Below are positions 1 to 12,777 of a DNA stretch of 64,000 nucleotides, piece by piece. A model generated the notes under the pieces. The model was not told the DNA's origin and did no database searches. It was given only the letters and a program-made list of their open reading frames with translations. A program made the translations under genes and the position numbers. How positions within the stretch are numbered: position 1 is the stretch's first letter; each line of letters begins with the position of its first letter. Source of the DNA: Pagrus major (taxonomy: Eukaryota > Chordata > Actinopteri > Spariformes > Sparidae); NCBI RefSeq assembly GCF_040436345.1, contig NC_133227.1, positions 25,542,671 through 25,606,670 on the forward strand. The letters run 5' to 3'.

Positions 1-1308
1 TGACCAGATGTTGACAGCAAAAAGAACAGTGACCCTCCGACCTCAGACAGTTGTTTTTACTGAGAATCTGTGGCTGCTTTTCATGACTGACACAGGATCA
101 GCCATAAAATGACACATCAAACATTAAACAACCGAAACTGCTGAGACTGCATTTTTTTTTGTCCCGTTAAAATAACTCTGCTCAACCTTTTTAATACCCT
201 GTAACTCTTAGCCATCATTGTTTCATTAAGGGGATCATTAGTATATACAGTAAGTGTGTGCCCTCATGTGTGGGTGTCGTGTGACGTGTGTGTAACTTGG
301 GTTGCATCAGGTTCAACCAGCCGGGTTTGTTGGCCTGCAGCAGCGTGAGACTCAGACACAGGAAACCACCTGACTTCCCCAAAATGCAGTACATTCGATA
401 ACACAATAGAAGCAAGTTCAAGAGTCTCACAGAAACAGATAAACACATCAGCACACCACTCTGTATCTCAATACCGATGATGTCTCTAGCCGAGAGAAAG
501 AAAAGGAGGGCGGACCTCCACTTTGCTTTGTCCTCAGACGGCTTCAGAAACAGGAAGAGGGTTGACAGCAAAAGGATGTGTGCTGGGTTAATACTCAGGC
601 CACGATCAGTCTGTCTCAATCTGCAAATGATATCTAAAAAGGGCATGTGGTGATGAGTGTGTCTGTGTGAGCGTGGGAACAAAACAAACGCAGGCCAACT
701 GAACATACAGCAGTTCTCACTTCAAGAGTCTTTTGTATTTGCACTCGTCGGTTTGCACAAGAATCCCCAAGTCTACAAGTTGCAACAAATTTGCAAACTG
801 TGCATCAGTTGTTTTGATTTTCTGATCTAATGATTGTTGATTTGAGTCAATCCCCCCACCCCGGGGCTGCAGATTCCTGTAGTAGAATCGAATAAATAGC
901 ACTCAAAAGTTTCACTATGATTAACCATAAATGAGTCACTTCTTCTGCTGCTAACTTGAGTTAATCCTCTGTGAGTGCTGACACAGTGTCACACACAGAG
1001 GTCATGCCTCGACATTTACAGTAGAGTGTCTTGTTGCATAACGTTGAATAAGTTCCTGTTTAGTTCACTTGAAAGACCCAAATAGCAGATTTTTCCAGAA
1101 ACTATGTACATTGACTGGAGCACTTTGTACTCTGCTATATATCTCACAGCTTGAGTTCCTCCGAGGTCAAGATACAGTATGAAGACATGACTGTGTCACA
1201 GTGTGTCACACAAGCAGTGTCTGTGCGCTTTTTTTTTATCTGATTACTGATAAAATAAATTAAATAGAATTAAATGTGGTACTTTGGCTCTGATGCAGCA
1301 TGCAGTCT

Positions 1309-1510
1309 GCAAAGTAACTAGTAACTAAAGTTAACAAAAAAAAAGTAGGGGAGTAAAAAGTACAATATTTATACTTTTTTATATTCCACTATATAAGTGG
1401 GAGTATGACATAGCATAAGATGTAAATACTCAATTAAAGGACAAATACCTCAACATTGTACTTAAGTACAGTCCTTCAGTAAATGTACTTAGTTACATTC
1501 CATCACTCTG
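1309..1510. repeat. Dispersed teleost repeat (AGTAC-rich element)
   Basis: The segment is built of GTAACTAAAG, GTACTTAAGTACAG and GTACTTAGTTACATTCCA blocks and ends in CATCACTCTGG. I recognise this as a very common interspersed element of teleost genomes, often found in introns. I infer a non-autonomous DNA transposon remnant but cannot name the family with certainty. The boundaries are approximate. Confidence 0.55.
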
Positions 1511-1611
1511 GAGCAGGCCGGGTCCAATGTGTTCCTGAATCCCCCACATTTCTGCTTATGCATCAATATAACATTATAACAGTGTCATATACACTAAACT
1601 AGTCACTATCT

Positions 1612-1755
1612 GCAGAACAAATACTTTTACTTTGATACTTTAATTACATTTTGCTGATGGGAGATCTTTACTTTTACTGCAGTTTGGTTTTGAATGCAGG
1701 ACTTTCACTTGTAATAGAGAATTAATACATATTGTTCTGGTACTTTCACACAAGG
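1612..1755. repeat. Dispersed teleost repeat (ACTTTTACTTTGATACTTT type)
   Basis: This block reads CAAATACTTTTACTTTGAT, then ACATTTTGCTGATGG, then TTTTGAATGCAGGACTTTC and ACTTGTAATAGAG. It is a well-known interspersed teleost sequence, probably a non-autonomous DNA transposon relic. A related block sits at 11604-11715. The boundaries are estimated. Confidence 0.55.
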
Positions 1756-2289
1756 AAAGTGTCTGAGTAGTTGATAAATAATACAATTAAATAGAGCCAA
1801 TGTGCATAAGCTCTTAATTATGATTAACATACCCGACTACCAGTAATGGAGCATTTCCTAATAAATGTAAAAGTGAATAAACATCACTCATGCAAAGTGA
1901 GTTTCCTCTGTTCGTTCGATGACGCGAGATTTGAAAGTGTCGGAACAAGAACTCTAATCTTTTACGTCAAGTACTGTATGATGAGATAGACAGATAAACT
2001 GGTGTAGACCACATGAATACCCAACAAGTGTGTATATGTTTGCCAGTAATTTATCTAATGGTGACATATCTCCTCCCTTCAGTGTCTATATACAGCATAG
2101 ACGAGAAAAACAAGATAAAATATATAACGAGAATAAATAACTATTGTTTGAAAAAGTGCTACGTGAGCCAAGTTTACGTCTATGAATATCTATCATACCC
2201 CTCTATCAACCCCTGTCAGTGCTGGGATTGTGTCTGTAAAAGACATTAGATCACTAATATGTTCATTATTTGTGCGCCTGTCTCTGCAG

Positions 2290-5200
2290 TCTGTGGTGTA
2301 CTGCCATGGAGGACGGATCGGGTTCTATCAGGGCGACATCCGTCTCCTCCCAGATGACATGAAGGCCCTGCGGCCGACCATTTTCCCCGTGGTGCCTCGA
2401 CTGCTCAACCGCATGTACGACAAGGTGAGATGATGAATAAAGATGATTTAAGAGATCGAGATGATTTTAATAAACTGTTAACTTGTTCTGCTGCTGATGG
2501 AGCAATTCAGCTTGTTTAGTTAATTTAAAAGAAAATCTGTGATTCTGTTTTGGAAACAGACGCCTACTCTGACAGGGATTTGATTTGTGGTTTGAAAATC
2601 AAATGAAATTGGTTTCCACAACCATCATGACTCATGGGCTGAAGTGTTGTTTTATCAGCTATGATTAATACATTCCCACTCTGGTTTCCTCAGAAATCCA
2701 AGTAGGATAGACTTGTTATGGAAAATAATGAGATAGGACACAGTTTTTTTCCATGCACTTACTTTAAGGTGGGGTTACCTGCTTCCAGATGATTTCTGGA
2801 CAGTGAGCCCAAATAAACTTACATGTTTTTACACAGTTGGAACAAGAAGGCACTGTTCCCAATCAGAAAAAAAAGTGTATTTTGTCTCTCTGCAGATCTT
2901 CAGCCAGGCCAACAGCCCACTGAAGCGTTGGCTGCTTAACTTCGCTGCCAAGAGAAAAGGTGCTGAAGTCAGCAGCGGGATCATTCGCAGTGACAGCATC
3001 TGGGACAAAATCTTCTTCAGTAAGATTCAGGTAAATAGTTGTCCTCACCCTGAACTAGATGTGCCATGACTGCTTATTTGTAAGGGCAGGTTTGTTGAAA
3101 TGATTCATCTCATTTCTTTGCTCCAGGCATTTCAACCTCAAGAGTCCTGGAACAAACTTACATCACACCTGTATTATACTCGATAATCCATTAGAGCAAA
3201 ATAGGTTTCCTTGGAGGAGCAAATTTCATGTTTACAGTTCACAGTAAGATGGTTCCACTGTGATGATTAATAATTCATAAAATACTTGCGGTAACAGTAA
3301 AGAGACAAATCTGGAGAGATACATATTATAATGCACCAAAGCTCCCTGTGGTGTTTACAGAAACAGTTGACTTATTGTGCCAAAAGTGTTATTTTTAACC
3401 TAATTTTCAACTGTTGTCTCTCGACCAGATGTTAAATTAACCGTTTGACATCCATGATCTCTTTTCAACTATGGAGACCTGAAAACAAAGGATTCCTCTA
3501 TAATATTAGATATAATTGACCAAAAAAGCCACATCAAAGTTAAAAAAACAACCTTTTTTTGCCTTTATATAGTGGAGCAAGACATAACAAGTGAGACAGG
3601 ACAAGACACAACAAGGCATATGAGGAATCATGACAAGATGAGCACATTATGGGAGAACAAAAGATTGAATACAAAGAGGGGGGGAAAAACAGAAAAAAGT
3701 ACTGGGATGTTGGCACACTGTATGTTTGAGGCAGCCTGTGTGTGTGGTTCCTGTGTGTGAAGGTGTGCGTGTGTTGGAGAATTAAAGGGAAAATGGAAAG
3801 TAAGTAAAATGGATTAAAGTAAGTCCAACAAAATCAAACAATCCATAAATAAATAAATAAATGATCATTAAAAAGCAGCAGCTAACTCTTTCATCAGGAG
3901 CGGGTGTGTGTGGTTTGTTTAGATTTCATTGGTAGTAGCCAAACAACCCACCAACTGTCATCAGATTCCTATTCAGATGTTGCTAAATCCTGATTGGTGC
4001 CTCAGAAATATGTGACATCACATTAATCCAACCAAATCCCAGCCACTTCAAACTGAGGAGCACTCTCATGTGAAATAACAAAACAGTCTAAAAACTTTGG
4101 CGGAAAACTGTGTTTATGTTGGACCACATGGCTCAAAGTGAAGAAAACAAATTCCCATGGTCTTTTTCTAAAATCCAATATAAACAGCACTAGATTCCTG
4201 GGTTGTAGAGATAATAAAGACCTCTCTGTCTTCATTATGTGTGTCATCTCTAACAGGCCAGCCTGGGAGGAAGGCTGAGGATGATTATAACAGGAGCAGC
4301 TCCTACCTCGCCCAGTGTCCTGGGATTCCTCAGAGCAGCTCTGGGATGCCAGGTCAGATGCCCACACACCACCCATCCCAAACCTTAATACATACACAAA
4401 TACAGTTTGTGGGTGCACTCAACTCCTCTGTGTCTGTGTCTAGGTGTACGAGGCGTACGGCCAGACAGAGTGCACAGCTGGCTGCACCTTCACCACGCCT
4501 GGAGACTGGACCCCAGGTGAGCTTCAGCTGCGTTTATGCAACAGGCCTAGATCAGTGAGACATTTCCTTATCTCTGCCCGACTCCCTGAACTTGTTTACT
4601 TAACCAGAGGCTCCGTTCAAAGGTCTCAAAGTGACATGGTTGAGTCATGACTTAAAGGAATAAAAGACTCCTTTGCTACTTTTTAATTGAGGTCAAAGTT
4701 CGAGACTGTCACTGTGCCCTGCACTGAAGGGGTCACAGCCGCTCAGATAATGACACAGGTGCTCAGACAGCTAAAGATCAGGGAAAAAAAGCAAGGTGAG
4801 AGTGAGGAGTAAACAGCAGAGGAAGAAAAAAGGAGACAGGCTTGACAGATAGAGAGGAAAGAGCAGTTAAGCCACATTATTACACTCCTAATGCCTGCTA
4901 ATGTGATTGCCAGTATCAACAGACAGGTATAATAGACTACTGGCTGCCATAACTGCCCCTATTTATCAACTTATGTGGTGTATTGTTGCGTTAATCTCTC
5001 CGCATTACTGGTTAGTTTCCAAGTGAACTCACTGCACTTAGACTTAAAACATGTGTTATAATTTGCTGTCTGATTGAGTGTATTGGTGTATTATTTTTTT
5101 GGAGACAGTCATCTTTTTTTGTGAGTTTAACCAAAGTAAACCATCTAAATTTAATATGTCCCCATTGTTCCTTATTTCAGCTGTAAATGCAAAAGCAAAT

Positions 5201-8200
5201 GTGTCTTTCGAAGGACAATAATTCAAAATTAAATGTAGTATTACTGAGCACCATTTTTTCCTTCCTGATACCTATTCCAGCCTTTAAGGCAGAATCGGAG
5301 GTGTTTCTGATAGCGGTATTAGTATTGGAATAACCCTGAAGGACATGCAAGGCTTTCCTGGAGTTTCCCTTGTCGAGTGGCTAAAAGCTGTCTAATGTGA
5401 CAGAGAGAGGTCAGATTCACAGCAGCACGACAGATTAACTTTCCGAGATGGTTCCCTGTTTATTGATATGAATGAAACTTGATTACCCAGCATATACACG
5501 AAAGAGCTGCCGCTTTTAGCCCAAAATACAGGTGCATGAACTTTTTTTTGCTGAGCGTGTCTTATTGCCAGCACACACAAATACAAAAAAACAATAAAAA
5601 AGACAAAATAAAAACATGAATCAACACTTTGAACAACTAAGCAGCTACAAAGTTACCTTAAATACAGGAGTAAATGCAGTTTGTTGCCTTTAATTTGACC
5701 CTTGACCCTTGAATTCAATGCCAGTCCTTTTATCCTCTCATTTCACGTACTGTAATAAAGATGTGTGAACCAAACACTGACAGAGAAGTGTCAGGATACA
5801 TATTCTACCATTGCATATCAGCCAAAACCACAACATGACATGTGCCACAGCCCGTTGTGCCACTTGCAGCAGGGGCAGTAAATAAAAGGCTGTTAGATGA
5901 CAACATCAAACTATAGTCTAACATCACCCCCTGCTGCTCGTCTCTGGTACTCCATAAAGTGTTTGAATTTTTATGAGATATAAGATCCACTGATCTTTCT
6001 TCCTTCTTCTCTTCAAGATTTAAACATTAAGTCTACCTCCTCTTCAAATATTCGGTTTCATATGATGCGAGTACATTGTAATCTGTAGAAATCCATTTAG
6101 CAGCGACGAAGGCTGCAGTGTGTGAAGGGAATCAGACAGTTCAAGTTCAAGCATGAAGGTTATTTTGGTTGACTTTTTTTTTGTTTTCCCTGACCCTTAA
6201 ATCAGGTCACGTCGGGGCCCCGCTGCCATGTAACCTCATCAGACTGGTGGATGTTCCTGAGAAGAACTACTTCGCCTCAAAGGGAGAGGGAGAGGTAAGC
6301 AACATACACTGCACATGTCAAAGAACTTTAAAATCATTTAAGATGTTATAATGCTGCTGTGACTTGATTGAAGTATAAGGAAACAAAAAAAACCTAAAGA
6401 AACCTTGATAGGTGATTTGTAAAAGAGCAACAACTTCAAAAAATATTGCTAGAATAGAAAATGAAAGAAAAATGTCCAAAAATTATGTATATTAGTGCAT
6501 ATTTTTTTAGACAGCATCATCTACTGTACAGATTTTAAACAAAATATCAGAACAACAATTTAAGTAATCAACTGAGGAAGTTTCATGGCGATAGCTATTA
6601 TTTAAAAATGTTATCCTACCCACCATTTTTTGTCTGAAAATGTCTGGAATATTAAATATTGAGACAAATTTCTCTCATTCTCTGAACCAGAAATCTCCTC
6701 TTCATACACCAAACTGAAGGTTATTACAAAGGAGTTTGTTCATATATCATTCATAACCTGATTTGCTTAACATTTTATTCATAGAAACGTGGCAAAAATG
6801 TATTTTTTTCATGGCTGATGACAGTATTTTCTGATTTATGAATGGATAAAAATGAAATTATCTCTGTAAAAAACCTTTGGCTCTAATATGTCAACAAAAT
6901 GAAACAGGGATTTTGAATCTGTCTTTGTGGATAAGTGCATTTCTAACCAAAATTCCCTAATATCGCATATTTAAACATAAGAATTCATGCCACAGCTTCA
7001 AGAGAATAAAAGAAAAACACACACTTTTATATGATGGATGCAACTTTTCTAATCTCCCATCTAGGTTTGTGTGAAGGGACCAAACGTGTTTAAGGGCTAC
7101 CTCAAAGACCCAGAGAGGACGGCCGAGACGCTGGACTCAGACGGCTGGCTTCACACCGGGGACATCGGCAAATGGTTACCTGTACGTGCATACGGCTCAC
7201 ACCAGACTCCATGATAATGAAGTATTTTATGTTCTGCGGCATTTGCTTTACTTAGTTTCCTCCTGACGTCTTTTATCTGTACCTCTCCTCTCCTGTAGAA
7301 CGGCACACTGAAGATCATCGACAGGAAGAAGCACATCTTCAAGTTGGCGCAAGGCGAGTACATCTCCCCTGAGAAGATCGAGAACATCTACATCAGGTGT
7401 GAACCGGTGGCTCAGCTCTATGTTCATGGAGATAGCCTGCAGGTAAGAATGCTAACGCACACATACACACTCAGCATCTTAATAGACCTCACATGATCAG
7501 CTGTCTGGTGCTCAAAATCACTCAATCTTCTGACTTTTGTCCTCTTATGTTTGTGTTTGCTCTGCCCAGTCCTGTTTGGTGGGAATCGTGGTTCCCGACC
7601 CTGAAGTCATGCCTGAATGGGCCAAGAAAAAAGGCATGTTAGGCACCTACAAGGACCTCTGTAAAAACACGGTGGGTTGCACATGGCAGAAATGTTTGGA
7701 AACGCTTGCTGAAAATACTGAGAGACTTCTACGGAAGATAACTTCATTCTTTTGTCAACAGGAATTAAAGAAGGCAATCCTTGAAGATTTGGTGCGTCTG
7801 GGCAAGGCCAGTGGCCTCCACTCTTTTGAGCAGGTAAGTACAGCTGCTGTTAATATTTGAGGTCTGAGGCAAAAACAAAAGCCAGGAAAAAAGATTTTGG
7901 TCACTAAAAAAAGAGTGAATTCACGAATACACTTTTCTTTTTTGATTTATGAAAAAATGTGTAAGACAACCTTAGTCTTAAAGCTATAGTATGACCATAT
8001 ATTTGACAGCAGTATCTCAAGACAGGTCTGTTTGATTATCTTGTAAAGTCTTAATTGGCTCCTTGAGTAATGCAGTAATTGCTTCAGTTGAGCTACTCAC
8101 TAAAAAAAAGGACAATTAACAGCCGTTAAACAGCAGTCAGTTAAAAAACTGTCATTAAACTGCAAACTGTAAACATCTTTATCTTCATTGTCGCAATAAA

Positions 8201-8531
8201 ACAAAAACAAATAAAGCTTCTATCAGCCAAATAAAACAGAGGTGTTGGCGTAGACTTTCTCCCTTTAATAAGCAAAGTTTTGGAAGAAAATGAAATGTCT
8301 TATCTTGTCTTGCCATAACTTTGGGGAGACTCTCAATGGCCTTGCTGTCATTCAACAACTTTTCTACTCCTCTCCACTTTCCTTCTCAAGGTGAAGAACA
8401 TCTACATTCACAACGAGATGTTTTCCATTGAAAACGGCCTCCTGACGCCGACGCTAAAGGCCAAGAGACCCGAGCTGAAGGAGTTCTTCAAGGCGAAGAT
8501 CGACCAGCTCTACAGCAGCATCACCATGTGA
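2290..8531 (+). CDS. acsl6: Long-chain acyl-CoA synthetase, acsl6 (3' half, ten coding exons)
   Basis: The gene encodes an enzyme that activates long-chain and polyunsaturated fatty acids to acyl-CoA, using ATP and CoA, at ER or outer mitochondrial membranes. Coding exons: 2290-2424, 2896-3030, 4257-4352, 4444-4516, 6206-6294, 7065-7181, 7299-7442, 7570-7671, 7762-7833 and 8391-8531 (TGA at 8529-8531). All have AG/GT borders and joining phases, giving 367 C-terminal residues of an enzyme usually near 700. Visible motifs in order: [15 protein letters not shown], the adenylate-binding TGAAP loop, [10 protein letters not shown], the [12 protein letters not shown] signature, the [14 protein letters not shown] hinge, and SFEQVK near the C-terminus. 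The N-terminal anchor and the P-loop lie upstream of the window. ACSL1 and ACSL5 are close relatives; I choose ACSL6 from the sequence ([27 protein letters not shown], the LYSSITM end) and from its position beside meikin and fnip1. Confidence 0.93.
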
Positions 8532-8707
8532 AGGCTGGCAGACCTCATTTTCCTTCAAGCATCTTAGCACTAAGACCTGTTTTGATCATTGACTCTGCAG
8601 TGGGACAAAGATGTGACACCTTAGGCTTAACATGCTTTGGGAAAGCAAGCCAAATCTGGTCCTGCTATGGAAGATTTAAAATGCCTAAATGAAGAAACAA
8701 TCAAAAA

Positions 8708-8713
8708 AATAAA
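8708..8713 (+). terminator. acsl6: acsl6 proximal poly(A) signal (AATAAA)
   Basis: A canonical AATAAA sits within an A-rich run 180 bases beyond the acsl6 stop codon. Confidence 0.5.
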
Positions 8714-11066
8714 GTTAGATAGAATACACATGTAATGTTATGCGTATTCCCTTTTAATGTGTCCATTTTTTAATTCATAAAAATACAAAAAATAACATAT
8801 GATTTTTAAATATTAACCAAATTAATCAAACTTAGAAACAAAGTGATGCCTTTCAGTGAGCAGAGGACATCATAGACTTGCCAATACTAAATACAAAGCA
8901 CTGTTATTGATTATCCCGAGGCCATGCAAAGGAGCTTTTTCTTTTTGGAAACAGAAAGAAATGATCAATACCAAAATTAAAATAATCAACTGTCCAATCA
9001 CAGTGTTGGCTGTGGGTGGAGCTTAGCACTGCTGACAAGAGGCTGTACAGACACTGAAGGATCTTCTTTGCCCAACTCTTGGTGAGTGTTGACAGTAAAC
9101 ACAGACAGGCTTAAAGGAACATTTTTGATTGAGACATTTTAAAATTGTTAACAGTTATGAAGTTATGTCAAAAATGTCTTTGTGTTGTGTCGAAGTTAGC
9201 ATGCTAACCAGCTAGCCCCTAGCCTATCAGTACCTTGATAAGGAATTGATAGTCCAATAGTAAACGACACCAACATTCCCTCGGTGCTCCAAGCTAATAC
9301 GACCGCTGGCTGCACGGTCAACTGAGCTCACTAGCTAACAGCAGCTACAGTTAGCAGCAGTTAGCGGCTAATCTGGTGATATGCTGCCCTCTATTTGTTT
9401 GGAGTATGCCGATGAATTCAACAGGTGGCCAGTTTTTACATATTTGAAAGGTAGATAGTGTCCGAAAGGTAGCTAGCATTCAACTGTCGCTGTCACTTTT
9501 GTTCTGACAATAACACAAAAAGTATTATAGGTTAATGTACAAAGTAACCTACTGTGTTTTAGGTTGATCTCTGCTGGACAACACTGAAATGCAACACACT
9601 TCACTTTGTTTTCTGTGATGTGATTTGTTTTTTGCATTTGGAAATTCATGTCACAATGAAAAACAATTAAATACTAATATCTAAATAATTTCAAAATGTT
9701 TTTCATTTGATTATGACACACTAAATGCACGTAGAAAAGGGAAATACCCATAACAATAATGTAATTATATTGTATTTCATACGATTTCTTCGTTTGATTT
9801 GTTTTAATTTAGACATATTAAATCTTCCGTGCATCATTACCTGCTAGCCACCCTAACAAACCATCAAATGCTCTGTCCCCAGCTCCACAAAGTCATCAGC
9901 ACTTTTACGTTGAGCAATCCGTTTTTAATTACCTTTTTTAATCTTCTCTCCTCCATGACTTTAAACCCACCAGCCAAACACAACCTAAAATTGTGCGACA
10001 GCAAGTATGATGTCTTTGTGTATAGTGTAGGTCAAGGATACGTCTAGTTCTGTGATCATGCCAACACCTCGTGGGATAGAAATCAACTTCATCCACAGTG
10101 ATAAACAGTAGATTTTCATTTGAACAAGCTGATCTGACACAACAAGGATTAAACTCACGTTCAACCCAATCAGACATCGTGTAATTAGACCATGAACACA
10201 TCCTCCTGTTTGAGGTCTAAATTAAGATAATGAGGTCGGGAGAGTAGCCGCTCCTGCCTCCTACAAATTATCACCATCCACACTGTTCCATGTGGAGTAT
10301 CTGAATGTTTGAGCTGCATCCAAATCACAGTTCCTGTCAATTATTCACTCATTCATTAAGTCATCTGGATACGGCTGTGGTCAGCATTTTAGCATGCATG
10401 CTCTTTGTTTATATGAAGGACTGACTGGCCCACTGTAAAAGTCATCAAGGTTTGCACTCTGAAGCTGGTTCAATCACAATTTCCTTTACATCTGTCTTAG
10501 CACAAAGAGTACGTCAGGTAAAAGACAAAAAAAAAAAAAGAGAAATAATGCAAAACCAGGGCTCGGGGCAATGCATGCAGTTTGCCCTGGAATGCTGGGA
10601 CCATTAGCATTTGACTTGAAAAAGACAAGTAGTCTTTGCGGCCATTAATAGCAGGATGTATGCAGCTGCCCACAGCCACTGCTGCTAGTGCAAGGCTTTG
10701 TAACGTAGGCAAAGCTGATGAGTTCGACTCACTGAAGGAAAATAGAACAACCATCAACTTTTAAACAAAAGAAACACTTTTTTTGAAGGGTTACACATAG
10801 AAGTACTGTATAGGCTTTTTAAGTTGATTACCGTCCCAAAGCATAAACAATGTGGATGTACATAAATGAGGACAGCTAGATGTAAGCATATTTATTAAAA
10901 TCAATGGTTTGAATGGATTTTTTTCTCTCTTTTTGCGTGTAGTGAGATGAATTGTACTTATTTATTTATCTATTCTGCTGTAAAATGGAATCAGCACCAT
11001 ATCCTTGTAATGATTGAGTGCAGCAATAGGGACGCGGGAGGTCTGGGAATAGGACACGGGCAATGA

Positions 11067-11072
11067 AATAAA
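11067..11072 (+). terminator. acsl6: Candidate distal acsl6 poly(A) signal (AATAAA)
   Basis: AATAAA is followed about 35 bases later by TGGTGTCTTGTTC and a T run, fitting a GU/U-rich downstream element. Assignment to acsl6 assumes a 2.5 kb 3' UTR. Confidence 0.4.
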
Positions 11073-11140
11073 AGATATTCTGGAATGATTTTAATCTGGT
11101 GTCTTGTTCTTTTTTTCATGGTGTGTTAAAGATTATTTGC

Positions 11141-11603
11141 TTTAAAGGGACCTAATACGCATTTCCTTTCCTTCGGTGTGTTATATATGTTCTTGTGCAT
11201 TTAAAGATCTTGAACGTTTAAAAAGTCAAAGTCCGCACCGACAGAAGCTCTTCTCTCCCACAGAAAACACTGCTCCTGAAACGCCTCGTCCGTAGTCTCA
11301 CCTTCCGGTTCTGTGACTTCGTGATGTCACGCTAAATCACTCAGTCACACGTTGGTGTAATTTATGCTAAGTGGCTAGTTTGGCATCTATGAACTAATTT
11401 AGCTGTGCCGGCTCAGGCGTGCGTGAGCTGACCAATCAGAGGGGACTGGGTACCTCGGGAGGGAACAGGAGCTAAAACAGAGCGTTTCAGACAGAGGGGG
11501 AATACAGTGCTGCAGCGCTGGTCAGTATGAGTAAACTGATGTGTTTTTTTTGAGCATTACATTAATTATGAACCTGAAAAGGAGTTTAATATGTCTCCTT
11601 TAA
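11141..11603. mobile_element. TTAA-flanked MITE-like element
   Basis: The left end reads TTTAAAGGGACCTAATACG and the right end reads ATATGTCTCCTTTAA. The right end is roughly the reverse complement of the left (TTAAAGGAGACATATT), so the ends form an imperfect terminal inverted repeat flanked by TTAA. The interior (GAGCTGACCAATCAGAGGGG, then GCGTTTCAGACAGAGGG) is familiar as a high-copy teleost element. There is no transposase, so it is non-autonomous. Confidence 0.6.
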
Positions 11604-11715
11604 GTAAAAGTACCAATAATGTAATGTAAAAATACTTGGTTACAAGTAAAAGTACAGAAGTAATAACTATATGTAGTTAAAGTATCAATAGAAAAAATAC
11701 TCTTTTATTTTAAAA
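11604..11715. repeat. AAGTAAAAGTAC-type dispersed teleost repeat
   Basis: It is made of AAGTAAAAGTACCAATAATG, CAAGTAAAAGTACAGAAG and GTAGTTAAAGTATCAATAG units and abuts the preceding TTAA-flanked element. It is the same broad family as the repeat at 1612-1755. Confidence 0.5.
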
Positions 11716-12465
11716 TAACTGATATGTTGTTATATATTTAGTTAATACTGATATACCAGTGCATAAAGCAGCAGTGTGGAAATACTTTGGATTTTGGAGA
11801 GATTTTTTTTGTTATGGCCACAAACAGAAAAGAAAGGCCCGGCTGTTGCTTCTGTAACTGATTGTGTTAAACGAGCAGATGATATCGATCACAGGCCTCT
11901 GAATCAAATCAAAATCATATTGTGGCAGACTTTGTGATATCAGCAAATACTGCATTAGTTTCCAAATAATTGATGTGATACTGTATTGTGATTTACACCC
12001 ATCGAGCTAGTTTTAACTACTTTATATACAGTTAGGTGGTTTGGTCCATTGGTTCCCAACCTGGATGTTAAAGGTGGACAAGAGAAATCTGACCATGAGA
12101 TGATAAATGGGCCAGAAAAGAAGAAAAAGTACATTTATCTAAAAGAAAAACCATCTGAGAAGTATAAATGTGAAGTAATTCTTCAGTGGAAGTGCTAACA
12201 ACATGTGGACATATAAAACTTACAGTTATGAATATATGTATTTAAGATCTGATATTAGTGTTGTCATTTGTATTGTATATCATTTTGATTTGTAGGCTAC
12301 CTTTAATCTTAAAAACAAAACAAAAAGAAAACTTAATTTGAACTTTGTGTTGTTGTAATTTCTCGCTGTGACCACTAGAGGGCAGTCAGCACCCTTCATA
12401 TACAGTGTGGTGTGTTATAGGCTGTCAAAACTCCACCAGCAGCAAGGAGTATGTGATGCTGGTGG
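11716..12465. other. Intergenic sequence before meikin
   Basis: This stretch is AT-rich with no gene that I can support. It includes CCACTAGAGGGCAG at 12371-12384, a short word recurrent in teleost repeats. Confidence 0.5.
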
Positions 12466-12505
12466 TTTATTTTGAAAGTCCACAGCGGAGGACTTTCAAA
12501 ATAAA
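12466..12505. repeat. Perfect 16-bp inverted repeat (hairpin) upstream of meikin
   Basis: Left arm 12466-12481 (TTTATTTTGAAAGTCC) and right arm 12490-12505 are perfect reverse complements, separated by the 8-base loop ACAGCGGA. It lies about 270 bases upstream of the meikin start, so it may be in the promoter or 5' UTR. Confidence 0.85.
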
Positions 12506-12526
12506 AAGGAACGTCTCGTATCAGCC

Positions 12527-12572
12527 GCTGATTGGTGGATTGACTGCAGGTGTGCTCGGTTGCTAAGCAGCG
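12527..12572 (+). promoter_or_regulatory. Candidate meikin promoter elements (inverted CCAAT, X-box-like)
   Basis: ATTGG (inverted CCAAT) is at 12531-12535. At 12559-12571 GTTGCT-A-AGCAGC resembles an RFX X-box (RYYNYY-N-RRNRAC) with one mismatch in the right half. Position 200-250 bases upstream of the meikin ATG fits a promoter, but no TATA box or start site is evident. Confidence 0.3.
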
Positions 12573-12777
12573 CACAGAGAAAAGAGAGGAAAAGTGTGTT
12601 TTTTTCAGCATCCGGTCTGATTTTTAACCGTTTATCTCCGTTTTTAACCAAATTATATCACACATTTAGTTTAATGGGGTAATTCCTCTAGTAATTCTTC
12701 TCATGTTAGCGTCTGTTTTTGTTTTTTGGGTTTTGTTTGTTTGTTGTTTGTTTACTAACCTGCAATTTAATTCGGAA

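Larger units (their letters stand above)
1..2289. other. Intronic sequence upstream of the first acsl6 exon in the window
   Basis: I see no coding exon here. I looked for the exon that encodes the fatty-acid gate (residues like IS[F/Y]LPLAHMFE), which should precede the first visible exon, and did not find it. The gate exons, which are mutually exclusive in mammalian ACSL6, should therefore lie further upstream, outside the window. The stretch holds two dispersed repeats, described separately, and ends in a pyrimidine-rich acceptor (AG at 2288-2289). Confidence 0.7.
8532..11090 (+). other. acsl6: Putative acsl6 3' UTR with proximal and distal poly(A) sites
   Basis: No coding exon is visible. 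A proximal AATAAA lies 180 bases after the stop (8708-8713). A distal AATAAA at 11067-11072 is followed by a T/GT-rich stretch, the usual look of a mature 3' end. Mammalian ACSL6 mRNAs have long 3' UTRs, so use of the distal site is plausible. 9190-9375 contains many GCTAGC/GTTAGC words, a low-complexity pattern common in fish intergenic DNA. Confidence 0.45.

Noticed and set aside
2425..2895. Search for a duplicated, mutually exclusive acsl6 exon beside 2290-2424
   Set aside because: No second copy encoding a GGR[IV]GF[FY]QGD-like segment is present; the known alternative gate exons should lie upstream of the window.
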